64,000 nucleotides of DNA from Amanita rubescens (Eukaryota > Basidiomycota > Agaricomycetes > Agaricales > Amanitaceae): the NCBI GenBank assembly GCA_015039365.1, contig WION01000160.1, positions 1-64,000 of the forward strand, written 5' to 3'. The notes under the pieces are model-generated. The model searched no databases, was not told the origin of the DNA, and saw nothing but the letters and a program-made list of their open reading frames with translations. Shown here one piece after another: positions 21,966 through 34,421 of this stretch; positions within the stretch are counted from its first letter, which is position 1; the number at the start of each line of letters is the position of its first letter. The translations under genes and the position numbers were made by a program.

Positions 21966-22824
21966 GTGCAGTACGTAGTTGCGTGCGAACCTGATCTGAG
22001 TCGCTGCTACGATGTAAGTACCTGACCCATTCAGAGTCGGCGGTGACAGTCAAATCGTATCAGCGAGCTCGCAACTTCTATGAAGGACTTGTGAAAAAGA
22101 CTGGGTAACCACGTCGTCTTCCAGGTTCCCTCGCGACTGACATCAGAATAGAGGTCGAGTTCTTGACTTGGGTGACACTAGCAACCTCCCGAACCTCATT
22201 CTTTTTTTAATTTTTAGGTCGAGGGCATTGTGCAAAAGGCTCGCATGAGATCTAGACCAATTCGAGTATGAGTGCTTTAGTATTGACATGGCTTTTCACG
22301 CATCCGGAACCCCTGTTTTTCGTTCGGTACGATTATATATGGATGTCTATATCCTGGATAATCAATTACACATCCGGAGTAACCATACTCATACTGGACT
22401 TTGCCAAGAGGTGAGTCGCCGTACCCATTAAGGAAAGACGGGTGCTAGGTGATTGGAATGATCGGCAAGGTACGTTTAGGTTTATCGATCAGGTACTTGT
22501 ACGAATCAGAGGATGTAAGTTCCATTCTGGCACTGCACGAGATCCTATTGCGTTAATCGATGAGTAGCACTCCAGCTTTTTTAATCTCGGTTGTCTCTAG
22601 AACCTTCGGATGATCGGTATCATAAGCACGCATCTTATTCCGCAGCTGTCGAGCGCAGTCAATTTAGCATAAATCTGACCTTGACCATTTGGTGCCTCGT
22701 CTACTAGTTGAATTGGTCGATTGACGTTCTTGAAGGGAATGGTGAAATGAAGAAAGGATTCATATCACCTTATCTGCGGGAGAACCCCCTGCGGTGTTTT
22801 AGACTGACTCATGGGGTGAAAGCA
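21966..22824. repeat. Segmental duplication, right copy (vWA tail relic)
   Basis: Matches 11306-11542 and 11990-12604 of the left copy. It contains the YVVACEPDLSRCYD and RARNFYEGLVKKTG exons and the VEGIVQKARMRSRP tail of a vWA gene. The large exon between them is deleted, so it cannot encode a full protein. It lies directly upstream of vWA copy B. Confidence 0.85.
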
Positions 22825-22922
22825 GAGAACGTCGCCGAAGAACCCCATATGATGTCGAACTCATGGACCGTGCTGTCCCATATAAGGTTCAACTGAAGGT
22901 CTCAGTTCTTTGCTTTCTCGAC

Positions 22923-24331
22923 ATGACTTCGTCAACAACTCCAGGTAAACCCCTGTAAGATTTCTTCTTGCAATTAGCTATTCATCCAACCGATTCTTGT
23001 GTTTCCAAGCGACGTTCTTTTCCTGCAGGATTCCACAGGCAGTCAAGGACCCTACATTGACACAGCTCGCGCGGAAATAAGGAATATATGTGTATCCCTG
23101 ACGCAACAAGGCAACTTTGCACCAGGCAATCTCAGATTTGGCGTTGTCGCATTCCGAGATCATCCTCCACAGGATAATTCTTTCGTCACGAAAACTTTAA
23201 CACCTCGTCCTGGTTCCAACCCTGAACAAGTTGGTTTCGTTGCTGACCCCGGTATCGTGGCAAATGTTCTAAGTACTCTGTCGGCATCTGGTGGTGGTGA
23301 CGGCCCTGAAGCTTCCACCGACGCATTACAGACCAGTTTAACAGCTGACTGGAGGGATGGTGCATCTAGAGTTGTAATTCTTATTACCGATGCTCCACCA
23401 CATGGTCTTGGTGAAAGCAGTGATGGGTTTCCAAACGGCTGTCCTCTTGGTGAGTAACCTAGCATATTTTGGAGGAGGCTTAACATTCATTGCCACAGGA
23501 CTTGATCCATTACGCGTTGTGTCCTCGATGGCCAATGTTGGAATCACCCTCGTATGTAGATTGAATCCACTGCCAATTCCAGCGCTGATCAAGTTGTAGT
23601 ATGTAATAGCATGTGAACCCTCTCTGAGTCACTACAGTGTGAGTCCTCTACTATCTCAGAACTAACTTTGATTTTCTCATTGTGTCAGCGAGCTCGCAGC
23701 TTTTACGACGGACTTGCCAAAAAGACTGGGTAAAGAGACTTTTTTGTTTCTCGCTATCAGGCTGACGTTGCAATAGTGGCCGCATCCTTGACCTGGGAGG
23801 CTCTGGAAATCTTCCAAACCTCATCCTCGGTACCATACTCGAAACGATGGATCATGAAGCAATCGTTTCGCGAAACCTCAATGTTGTGCGGTCACTGGTC
23901 GAACAAGACAGCAGCGCAAGCAACGAAACAATCGCAAGAGAGCTGCATGCAAAGCTTAAAGCACAAAATGTGCAAATGAGAACATTAAATGTTGAACATG
24001 TCGTTCCACAGGACAGTAGAGTGAGCCAGAATGCACAAGCTTGGTTTGAGGCGGAGACTCTTGCGGAAGGAAGAGCAATGGCATCAAATGTAAGACTCGT
24101 CGTTGATGAATAACATTGTGGATTATTGACAGTTATCAGGCTCAAGCTGGCAGCCGTTACGTCTCTAGCACCCCTCAGGCTGCCCCAACGATCGAGACAA
24201 GAGACATCAGTCTTCCCCAGGCGGGTATTCCCAATTTTATTGGTGAATTCGTATCTAAGGATGGATATTTTTTTTAGGTCGAGGGAATTGTACAGAAGAC
24301 CCGCATGAGATCTAGACCGACGCGAGCATGA
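22923..24331 (+). CDS. vWA-domain protein, copy B
   Basis: Paralog of copy A with the same exon plan. The start MTSSTTPGKPL splices to DVLFLQDSTGSQGPYID (MIDAS D-x-T-G-S). Next come GVVAFRDHPPQD, LTPRPGSNPEQVG, GGGDGPEASTDALQTSL, VILITDAPPHGLGE, DPLRVVSSMANVGITL, YVIACEPSLSHY, ARSFYDGLAKKTGGRILDLGG, LPNLILGTILETMDHEA, LNVEHVVPQDS and the tail VEGIVQKTRMRSRPTRA. About 370 residues, intact at all junctions. It is nearly identical to copy C over the vWA domain and adjacent to it, so B and C are a recent tandem pair. Function unknown. Confidence 0.8.
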
Positions 24332-24814
24332 GCGCTTGAACTGTGACATTATACATGGTCATTCTGACGTTTGGCCAGGCGGTGATTGTATAGTAGTCCT
24401 AAGTTTGGTTCAAATTGCACGATATGGATGGTCTGTGTTTTTACAATTATTAACGTGACTGTGACTGTGATGGTCACTGCCATCGCTCCGCCCAAATTGA
24501 ACATGAGCACAACAATCTGGGCACTTTGACTCACAATGGAAGTTCTAAATGACGAAGGTACGTTCAGTGACTCAGCGTTGGCGCAGCTTCCCAAAGTTCA
24601 GTTGACCAGAATGATCTTCAACATGACAACCGTGCACAATTGTCCGCTTGAGAAAGGCAGGAATACAATCTTCCGTAGAACATCAATCGAGAGAGAGGCT
24701 GTGTTCGGTACCGGTGCTTTTTGCTGTCAGATGGTCAAAAAACGCCCTGACTGCGCCGCCCCTATTTAAGCCCCTTGGTGAAGATCCCCGGTTCTTTGTT
24801 TCTTACCCCTCAAC

Positions 24815-26239
24815 ATGGCTTCCTCGAGTACCCCTGGCAAACCCCTGTAAGACTCTTTCATGCAATGATCCATTGGCCCAACTGATCGTCGTGTTTCTTA
24901 AAGGGACGTGCTTTTCCTGCAGGATTTCACTGGCAGTCAACAGCCCTACATTGACACAGCTCGCGCAGAAATAAGGAATATATGTGTTACCCTAACGCAA
25001 CAGGGCAACTTTGCACAAGGGGATCTCAGATTTGGCGTTGTCGCATTCCGAGATCATCCTCCACAGGATAGTTCTTTCGTCACGAAAACTTTAACACCTC
25101 GTCCTGGTTCCAACCCTGAACAAGTTGGTTTCGTTGCTGACCCCGGTGTCGTGGCACATGTTCTAAACACACTGATGGCATCTGGTGGTGGTGACGGACC
25201 CGAAGCTGCCACAGATGCTTTAGAGACGAGTTTAACGGCGGACTGGAGGGATGGCGCATCTAGAGTCGCAATTCTTATTACCGATGCTCCACCACATGGT
25301 CTCGGCGAGAATGGTGATGGGTTTCCAAATGGCTGTCCTCTTGGTGAGTAACCTAGCATATTTTGGAGTATGCTCAATATCTACTGCCACAGGACTTGAT
25401 CCATTACGCGTTGTGTCCTCGATGGCTAATGTTGGAATTACCCTCGTACGTCGATCTGAGTCTACTGTCGATCTAATCACTGAAATATGACATAGTATGT
25501 AATAGCTTGCGAACCTAGCCTGAGCCACTACAATGTGAGCTATGTAATCTTCCAAATTCAAATTCAACATCCTCATTGCATCAGCGAGCTCGAAGCTTTT
25601 ACGATGGAGTTGCCAGAAAGACTGGGTAAAGAAACTCTTATCTTTCTCATGATTAAACTGAAATCGCATTAGCGGTCGCATCCTTGACCTGGGCGGCACC
25701 GGCAATTTCCCAAACCTCATCCTCGGCACGATCCTTGAAACGATTGACCATGAGGCTATCATTTCGGAGAACCTCGAAGTCGTACAGTCATTGGTTGAAC
25801 AAGACCGCAGTGCAAGCAACGAAACGATTGCAAAGCAGTTGCTCGCGAAGCTTAAGGCTCGGAGTGTTCAAATGAGAACATTGAATGTTGAGCATGTTGT
25901 TCCACAAGATAAAACGGCGAGCCAAAATGCACAAGCTTGGTTTGAGGCGGAGACCCTTGAGGACGCAAGAGGAAAGGTGATAGATGTAAGTCTTATCGTT
26001 GATGGATTATACTGTAGTTTACTGACTGTTATCAGGTTCAAGCCAGCCGGTTTACCAGGCGCAAAACCCGTGGCGCTCCCCAGGCTCAGGCTGCCCCAAC
26101 GATCGAGACGAAACATATTAGTCTTTCCCAAGTGAGTTTTCCCAAATTTTTGGTGCACTTGTATTTAATCATGCATATCTTTTCCCAGGTCGAGGGAATC
26201 GTGCAAAAGACTCGCATGAGATCGTCTAGACCGACATGA
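24815..26239 (+). CDS. vWA-domain protein, copy C
   Basis: Third vWA paralog, in tandem with copy B (about 480 bases apart, same strand). The start MASSSTPGKPL splices to DVLFLQDFTGSQQPYIDTA with the MIDAS D-x-T-G-S. GVVAFRDHPPQDSSF, GGGDGPEAATDALETSL and ILITDAPPHGLGENG follow. The exons after that keep GITL, YVIACEPSLSHYN, the YDGVARKTG-like exon and the helical region LNVEHVVPQDK. The tail VEGIVQKTRMRSSRPT ends at 26239. Promoter sequences of B and C differ more than the coding parts. No signal peptide or membrane segment is visible. Confidence 0.8.
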
Positions 26240-26446
26240 GGGTAGCGCTTGAGCGTTGATGTTGAGACGAATGTGAATAGGCATGATTGCGTACCCTAAA
26301 TTTGTTTATACATTGTACAATAAGTATGGATGATGAACCGAGCGGTTGTCGAAAAAAAGAAAAGAGATAAGCGTGACTGTTAGTGTGACGTGACAACTAC
26401 GACGCGTATACCTTGACATCGACGCTTTACTCGTGCACTACCTTCG

Positions 26447-27913
26447 ATGATAGTGACAAAGACCGCGACTTTGGCCCCTGGGAGCCTCAAAGCATACTAC
26501 CAGGCAAAAATAGAAGCGTCAGAAATCCTCATCAACCAGAAAACACAGAATCTCCGGCGTTTGGAAGCTCAGCGGAATGCGTTGAATGCCCGAGGTGCGT
26601 CATCGGTATGATTGTGCTAACAAACCGTAACCCGTCAATGAAGTTAGATTACTCCGTGAGGAGTTGCAACTATTACATGAGCCAGGTAGTTATGTCGGCG
26701 AAGTCGTCAGAGTTATGGGGAAGAACAAAGTATTGGTAAAGGTGCAACCCGAGGGAAAATACAGTGCGTTTTCACTTCTCCACACCGTGCCACTTACAGA
26801 GCATCTCCGCCAGTCGTCGACGTTGATTCAGACACTGACGTCAACACCCTGAAACCATCCTTGCGGGTCGCTCTCCGCTCAGATTCATATACCATTCATA
26901 AAATCTTGCCAAACAAAGTCGATCCGCTTGTGTCACTTATGATGGTTGAGAAAGTGCCAGACAGTACCTATGAAATGGTCGGCGGTCTTGATAAACAAAT
27001 CAAAGAAATCAAGGAAGTAATCGAGCTTCCTGTCAAACATCCAGAGTTATTTGAAGCTCTCGGGATCGCCCAACCGAAGGGTGTACTGCTGTACGGACCC
27101 CCTGGGACGGGGAAGACGCTTCTGGCACGTGCGGTGGCACACCACACGGATTGCAAATTTATTCGAGTGAGCGGGAGCGAGTTGGTACAGAAGTATATTG
27201 GCGAGGGTAGCCGTATGGTGCGCGAGCTATTCGTAATGGCTAGGGAACACGCGCCAAGCATCATATTCATGGACGAGATTGATTCCATCGGAAGTTCCAG
27301 AGGGGAGAGCGGGAGTGGCGGTGGTGATTCAGAGGTGCAAAGGACGATGTTGGAATTGCTAAACCAGTTGGACGGGTTCGAATCTACAAAGAACATCAAA
27401 GTAATCATGGCGACGAATCGTATAGGTTGGTGTAATCATGGTTCTGGTTTTGGACTCGCTGCTCATCGTTTTGCGATAGATATTTTGGATTCGGCTCTCC
27501 TTCGGCCAGGACGAATAGATAGAAAGATTGAATTCCCTCCCCCAGGCCCTGAAGCACGTGTGGCGATTCTACGCATCCACTCACGCAAGGTATGGCGTAT
27601 ATGTGGACACCCTACCTGAATAGTTGCTAATATTATATCAAGATGTCATTACAACGAGGCATCAATCTACGCGCCCTTGCAGAAAAAATGGGTCAATGTT
27701 CTGGTGCCGAGGTTCGTGGTATCTGTACGGAAGCGGGTATGTACGCGCTTCGGGAACGTCGACAACATGTGACACAGGAAGACTTTGAGTTCGCAGTCGC
27801 GAAGGTTCGTCAATCTGATGCTTTGTTGATCATCCAGATATATTGATCTTGTTTGACAGGTGCTGAAGAAGAACCAGGAAGGAAATACATCCGTCAACAA
27901 ACTATTCTCATGA
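26447..27913 (+). CDS. RPT6: 26S proteasome regulatory ATPase subunit RPT6
   Basis: AAA ATPase of the 19S regulatory particle that unfolds substrates for the 20S core. Exons 26447-26594, 26644-26763, 26814-27425, 27480-27589, 27643-27804 and 27860-27913 join in frame. The start [19 protein letters not shown] leads into the N-terminal coiled coil, the OB region [20 protein letters not shown], Walker [16 protein letters not shown], Walker [12 protein letters not shown], arginine-finger region [13 protein letters not shown], and the C-terminal [14 protein letters not shown] ending NKLFS. About 400 residues, as expected for RPT6 (PSMC5/SUG1). It is a conserved housekeeping gene at the right edge of the duplicated vWA block. 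Confidence 0.95.
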
Positions 27914-28560
27914 TCCTTGTTCTTTTGGAACGGCGTCGTATTCCACGTGTATTCGTAATCTGCAATTTTACATCTCTTTTCTTAATTGGGTTGCGGAACG
28001 GCTTCATATGGATCCAAAGTGTGCCCGTAGAAGCAACGGGTATGTGTTTTTTGCGACGCTACCTAATGGATTAGGTGATGCTGAATATAAAGGTTAATTA
28101 TATTCTCCCCGTGATTCGCTGATTTACCATAGACTCGGGTAGAAGGAAGAATAGAGCTCTTCATTGTTAAGCCTGCCGGACTTACATCGCTTCTTGTCTG
28201 CGACCCTGCTTATGCCGCTTTCCGTCAAATTTGAATGCCATCTCATGCCATGGTAGGCGTTCAGGGCCCAAATACACGTACGCTCAATTCAGCTTCTTCC
28301 GTAATCGGGCGCAAATACGAGTCATGATTTTGTGGGTGTGTGTATCCTGTTTACCTTATTTAGGTTCCGCAGCGCTTATAGACGCTCGTCTAGTGGGTAC
28401 GACACGGGGAACTATACATTCCGACATTGTGTTCCATTCTTGATGTGACTCTCCAAAGTGCGGTGCAGCCACGAGGCATTGCTTTTTAAGCTCTGGTCGG
28501 CCGTCCGTGATCAATCATCCCCCAGTCCTTCATCTTGGGTGACTGACTCAGTGGACTAGC
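27914..28560. other. Interval after RPT6 with unassigned coding-like exons
   Basis: The plus strand at about 27960-28040 reads LQFYISFLNWVAERLHMDP and at 28131-28233 reads TRVEGRIELFIVKPAGLTS then VCDPAYAAFRQI and stop, with splice-like borders between. It may be the 3' end of an eroded gene. The right part is promoter sequence of the helicase gene. Confidence 0.3.
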
Positions 28561-31500
28561 ATGCCAAATTGTCCAAACGTTCTAGCCCGTGGTACATGCG
28601 CTCAGCCCGACTGTCAATATGAACATCATATCCTTGTCTGCGAGCCCTGTGGTTTTCTAGCACCCAACGAAGGGGCGCTAAATTTTCACCGGAATGGACG
28701 TCGTCATCATAATCGCGTGTCCGGGAAAAGTACAATCTATCACTGTTCCCCCTGTGGGACGAACGTCGGCAGCGGATGCTGGAACCAACATATTGCGGGA
28801 TCCAAACACCAGAAACGCGCCAAACGAAACAATGTTGTACCAGACATTGAACCGTTGCAAGGTATTGACGTCGTGGGACAGAAGTATTGCAATACCTGCA
28901 AGCAGGCCATGCCGATCGCTTCATGGGCGATGCATCAGCACACCGCTGCACACAAAATGAGGGAAGTGTACGCCTCGTATAGAGCTGCGCTTGATGAGGC
29001 GGAAAAAGACAAGAATGGTATTGTCGTAGATGGTAACTTCGATTTCAATTTCGTAGATCCCACCCGCGCCTCTCTTGGAGTAGATTCGACTGTTGTATTG
29101 AAAACAACAACGCCCAATTTACGGGTCAAGTTGGTTTCGTTGAACCGTGTATCATCCAGGGCGGGTACAGACACGACGTCAGTTGTGATTCCTTTTCACT
29201 TGTTTGTGAAGCTAATCCTAAAACTCTTTAGCTTTTCCGTTGTTCCAGACGGCAACAATCGAGATATCACCCCTAGATCAAGCGTCAAGCTTATTGTCAC
29301 GCTCAAGCAAATGTACATCGGCCGCTACGAGGACCGATTGGAGATGACGTTCGAGGATATTCAACTCAGAAAGCGGTTCTTAATTTCGCGGGCTATCAAT
29401 GCTGTAGTAGGAAACAAAGAAGAGCATGAGAGACTGAAGGCTAAGGCACCATATGTGCCGCGACGTAGAACGGAAAGAAAACCCGAAGCAAGGATCGTTG
29501 AAGGTGTCAAGCCGCCCGCTCTCAATATTATTCCCTATGTCGGCAAACTCCCGATGGCACCCATTCCCAATGGATTGTTGGCGATGCTATCGGAGGGTTC
29601 TGTCAAAGAAACAGTTGATCGCCTTCGAAGGGCATATTTGCCAGCAACCCTTGATTCTGATTCATTTGCCAGACATTTCCGAACATTGATATGGATTGAA
29701 GAACAACGATCGAAGTGAGTAATTTTGGAACATCTACAAGTGAGCGTAGTTGACTCATGGGTCGTAGCGAGGACCTCCAACATTATGATATAATTGATGC
29801 CACGCTTCAAAAACATAACAACTACTTCTAGTAAGTTAATTTTACTATCCGCAGCTTGACATACTTACTCATGGTTATAGTGTTGAAGTTCCCGGATTGG
29901 CGGAAAAGCGGCCGAGCGTGCTCGTCGGTAAGTTTAAGTGCATTACTTCTTCCCTGGCCTTATTGGCACTGAAATACGGCAGGAGATCGCATCCTCGTTC
30001 AACAACGCGGTGCACCTGAAGGGCATTGGTACGAAGGATATGTCCATGTCGTTCGGCAGAAGGAAATCGGACTCCGATTCCACCGCTCCTTCGCTGGATG
30101 GAGTGAAGGCGAGCGATATCATGTTCGATTCAAGCTGAATAGAATTCCCTTCAGGCGACAACACCATGCTCTTGATCTGGTTTTCCAAGAAGATCGTATA
30201 CTATTTCCTAACGCCAGTCATGCGACATCTCTTCCTCGTATTGACTCGACGCTCGCTCTCGCCCCCAGATTCCACAATCCAGATATTGCGTCCAATCCAC
30301 AACAAGCACGAGCTGTGATGTCAATCACAAAGCTTCCACCGGGTTCTCCTGCTTTTGTGATCTTTGGCCCGTGAGTCTCGTACTTCTCTTCTCTTTATTG
30401 GTAGACTAATAGTTTTACAGTTTCGGAACCGGCAAGACAAGTACAATGATAGAAGCCATCCTTCAAGTCCTTAACGCAAAACCCGTAGCCCGCATTCTTG
30501 TATGCGCACCAAGCAACTCGGCCGCAGATCTGATCGTTACGAAATTACGTTCTATCTTGGACAACGAGAAGCTTTTCCGGTTCATGGCTCCCTCACGCTC
30601 CAAGAACCAGGTTCCGGACGACGTCTTTCCGTATACGTACTTGAAGGATGATATCCATTTTGGTGTGCCGATGAACAAGATTAAGCGCTTCAAAGTCATT
30701 GTCTCTACCTGTGTTTCTGCTTCATTCGCTGCGGGCATCGGACTTCCCCGTGGTCATTTTACGCACATTTTCATCGATGAAGCAGGTCAGGCCACCGAGC
30801 CCGAAGCCATGATCAGTATCAAAACACTTGCAGACTCGAACACAAATATCATTCTCGCGGGCGACCCTAAACAGCTTGGGCCCATTATTCGCTCCCCCGT
30901 TGCCAGAGAACTTGGGTTACAAAAGAGTTACTTGGAAAGATTGATGGACCGCGATGTTTATGAAATTGACCACTATTCTGGATTGACGTACGTCTTAGAT
31001 CTCATTGATACCTGTTTCTCAAGCCTTCTCAGTGTTATCAAATTATTACAAAACTATCGTTCACACCCTGCCATTCTCAAGTTCCCGAACGAACAATTCT
31101 ATCGTGGCGAATTACAAGCCAAAGCTAGCCCAGCAAAAATCAACAAGTACTTGGGTTCTTCGATATTAGCGTCCCCAACTTTCCCTGTTGTATTCCATGC
31201 AGTTTTCGGAAATGATGACCGAGAGGCATCGTCACCTTCTTTCTTCAACGTCGATGAGATATTGCAAATTAAACAATATGTTGAAAGGTTACGAGCCGAT
31301 AGAGAGCACCGTACAAGTAAGCAACAAACGTGCCAATATGAGTGATTGTTGTTGCTGACTTTGTTCCTAGCGGAGGACGACATTGGAATAATTGCTCCAT
31401 ATCATGCGCAATGTGTTAAAATTCGTACTGCTCTCCGAGGATTCGCTGATGGAATCAAAGTCGGTAGCGTAGAGGAGTTCCAAGGACAGGTCAGTTATTG

Positions 31501-31994
31501 GATACATTCGTAAAACTGCGCTATATCATGGTTTTAGGAACGGCCAGTCATAATCATATCGACAGTGCGCAGTAGCAAGGAGTTCATCGAGTATGATCTT
31601 CGTCATACCTTGGGTTTCGTGGCGAACCCTCGTCGATTCAATGGTTCGTGGCAACTCTACAATATATATCACAGGCATGCCTGACGCGCGATTAGTTGCA
31701 GTTACTCGAACTAAGGCGCTCCTGATTATTATTGGCGACCATCAGGTATTGTCGTTGGACCCTTTGTGGAGGTCTTTTTTGAATTACGTCTATAATAACG
31801 GGGGATGGAGGGGTCCACATCCCGATTGGGATACAACTGCAGAAGCTGACATCAACGGTGGTTATGACACGGTTGTCCGTGAGCGTGCAAAGGCCGACAT
31901 GAATGAATTTGCAAGTCGTATGGAAGCATTGATGAGGGAAGAGACAGATGATAATGGTGCTGGAGTGGATCAGCCTTGGAGAGATGTTGAATAG
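28561..31994 (+). CDS. MOV10/SDE3-type SF1 RNA helicase with N-terminal zinc fingers, copy 1
   Basis: Superfamily 1 helicase of the Upf1-like group closest to MOV10/SDE3/Armitage, which act in RNA silencing and retroelement control in other eukaryotes. The N terminus has a CCCH-like finger ([19 protein letters not shown]), then three C2H2-like fingers (CEPCGF...H, CSPCGTN...H, CNTCKQ...H). A beta-rich domain follows, including [19 protein letters not shown], then [18 protein letters not shown]. Helicase motifs are present across introns: [11 protein letters not shown], Ia [89 protein letters not shown]. The protein of about 1000 residues ends QPWRDVE. The three paralogs share exon positions. 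Confidence 0.88.
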
Positions 31995-32280
31995 AATCAT
32001 CTGTAAATGCAATACTGATTAAATTCTTTGCTTTGTCGACGGAGTTTGTCTCAGGTGGAAATGGTCTGGTGGTGTGTCGGTCTTTCGCGGATGTTTCTTA
32101 GATTGAGAGCGCGGGACATACCTTGCATGCGAATGCGTTCAATCGACCAGGATTGGATAATTGATTATTGAATGCAGCTGGATATATCCCCGCAACCTGA
32201 AAGGTGGAGGGTTTTACAAGGCAGCTTCTGCTTCACGAAATAGACCCTCACGTGTTTTTTTCCACGATCCTGTGATTTTC
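31995..32280. other. Short interval after helicase copy 1
   Basis: 3' untranslated and spacer sequence; no gene seen. Confidence 0.4.
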
Positions 32281-32379
32281 TTCCTCTGTGCGATGGGGGT
32301 GCCGACTCCACTGTGACCTCCGATTGGCTGCATGCTACGGTCTCCGCCCACCCCCGTTGGAAGGGGGTTCACTTCGTCC

Positions 32380-32900
32380 AGAAGACCCACGGGGAAGACG
32401 ATTGGATTCACTGCCACTGTTGTGGTTGAAGTCGCTGATGATCGCTGTCGCCCGTCGTCTTCTCCAGTCCGATGTCATCTTTGATGGCGTCCCCTGTCGC
32501 GCCCGCCCTTGGGTCTTACGCAAGGCCTCTCGTCAGTGTGGCATCTGCCTCCGGTGGGGCCACACTTCTCATGTATGCTCGTCGCACCTTCCCTGGTGCG
32601 CGCTATGCGCCAACTGTCACAGCTCGGCAGTCCACATGCAGGTGGTCGAACACGACCCTTCCCAAGATCGCATCAAGTGCGTCAACTGCCAAGGGCCACA
32701 CCCCGCCATCGACCGGACGTGCCCTTTCTACACCTCAAGATTTGATGACAAAGCGCTCGCAAACTTGCAAGCTGCCTGAAACGAGTCCGCCAGACTCACG
32801 AGGGTCGCATCGAAGCAAAAGCCAAAGCACGGTATTCCGCGCATTACGGCGATCTGGATTAACACAGATTGCCATCGTCTAACCAAGGCTCAGAGTCTCC
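32380..32900 (+). mobile_element. LINE ORF1 (Gag-like, zinc knuckle) fragment
   Basis: The frame around 32460-32779 encodes QCGICLRWGHTSHVC (C-x2-C-x4-H-x4-C), CALCANCHSS and IKCVNCQGPHPAIDRTC, the three-knuckle arrangement of non-LTR retrotransposon ORF1 proteins. Stops interrupt both ends and no reverse transcriptase follows. A single dead ORF1 fragment is the simplest reading. It lies less than 500 bases from the helicase gene's end. Confidence 0.66.
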
Positions 32901-33350
32901 CCTCCTCCCCCCTTTTTTATGGCTCGGAGTGGACCAGGGTGTCACAGTATGCGGCTTCGGCTGATTTCGTGTTCAAATATGAGTTTTCTTATGGGTTCGT
33001 TTCCTCACCTGCGTAGTGTAGTTTTTTTTCCCAGATTATACTTAGTAGTGTAGTTGGCAATACACGCTGCCGGTTCGCCGGTCTTCGGGAGAAGAAAAAA
33101 AGGATACATCTCGAGAAAGATCGTCCGTCTCCCACGCCTTCGGAATCTCGGCCGGTGTAACCAACGACGTCGATGCTACCGTGTATTGACTTTTGTGCGA
33201 AATACAATGAATGAAAGCGTTGTTGCGGGTTCTGCCGCGCAAGCGGGCGTAAGGTATCATTGTTTAAATACGAGGGCTTGGGCCGGATAGCGACAAATTC
33301 AATCATCATCGCATCTGTAAACCACTGTCTTCAGAAAGGTTATTTAAATG
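32901..33350. other. Interval with no gene seen
   Basis: No protein-like reading on either strand. Confidence 0.35.
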
Positions 33351-34421
33351 ATCGGGACTTGGCTGGAATATGGTTCATGTTCGCACTGCCACCTTATCGA
33401 TGATGTCGATAAGCAAGGTAAGAAAGAGTTTCTTTTTCTTTTGACAATATGGCAAACTGGCGCAGGACCAAGAACACGATGTTACTCCGGAATGGAAGCT
33501 CATGACCATCGGCAGGGGTAGCTTTGCCAACGTCTCTCTGTCCTCACGGGTCGTACGATTGCATTCAAGCACGTTATCGTGTCAGCAAGGAAACAAATTC
33601 ACGGAGTTTCAAGCGCTTCGCACAATTTATAATCAATATTTCTTCCTGAACCGCATGCTTTCTATGACCCGGATGATCCACAAAGCTATTCTTCGGCTGA
33701 CAGACAACGTCAAGCTCCTGAATCAGGCTCGACCTCTCGACGACGAAGCCCCATTGGGCCATCCTTGATAAGAAAAGAAGACTTCAAGCTGCTAAGAGAG
33801 ACGGCTACTTATGCGATGGATCAGGTTCAACCCCTGCCCGTGCGCAACCTTTTCTATCCTGACACTGCTAAGGCAACGGCCCCTGCCCCATCTCTCTGTA
33901 GGATTTACTTTGGAAAAGTTATCTCAGAAGTCGGAAGGGAAGAAAAAGCCCATCGCTTCTTCAATTTTTCCACTGATTTTCCTTTAGACGTTGGCAGGTA
34001 TCAGAAGGTTGTGGATGCTGACAAGGCTGGATTCTATCCCGATGTCGAAGACATTGCTTACGGTATGGAAGAAATGTTGGGTCGTCTCCATGGGCGTGCT
34101 GGGTACGATGGTCGGGACATAGAGTTCGTAGGTTTCAGTGACACAGCATTCTATATTATTGATTTCAACCAGGTGTGTTGTTACTGACTCTCTTTTCTGC
34201 TCCTCTTGACGTTCTTCGATAGATGCGGGAATGGAATCGAACGATGGAGCAGATTCCAATTCTTGTTCAAGCTTTTTTCAGCAATGATCCATATTATCCC
34301 TGTCCGATCCCTGTTAACCCGGATACCAGCTGATTTTATCGAACTGGCTCACAGCTTTTTAACTGCGATAGAAGCGGAACAAGCACAACGCAGTCATAGA
34401 GGTGGTAATTGGCGTCAATGA
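33351..34421 (+). pseudogene. DUF3669-domain protein, frameshifted
   Basis: Reads from MIGTWLEYGSCSHCHLIDD through MTIGRGSFANVSLS, GRTIAFKHVI, LPEPHAFYDPDDPQSYSS and then the main frame from 33765. That frame includes PLPVRNLFYPD, CRIYFGKVI, YGMEEMLGRLHGRAGYDG and IEFVGFSDTAFYIIDFNQ. After an intron it continues MREWNRTMEQIPILVQAFF and SNDPYYPCPIP. This is the order seen in fungal DUF3669 proteins, which look like degenerate protein-kinase folds. Near 34330 the frame closes, while the next frame continues FIELAHSFLTAIEAEQA to 34421, so a small indel separates the end. The N-terminal part also needs several frame changes. Function unknown. Confidence 0.6.
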
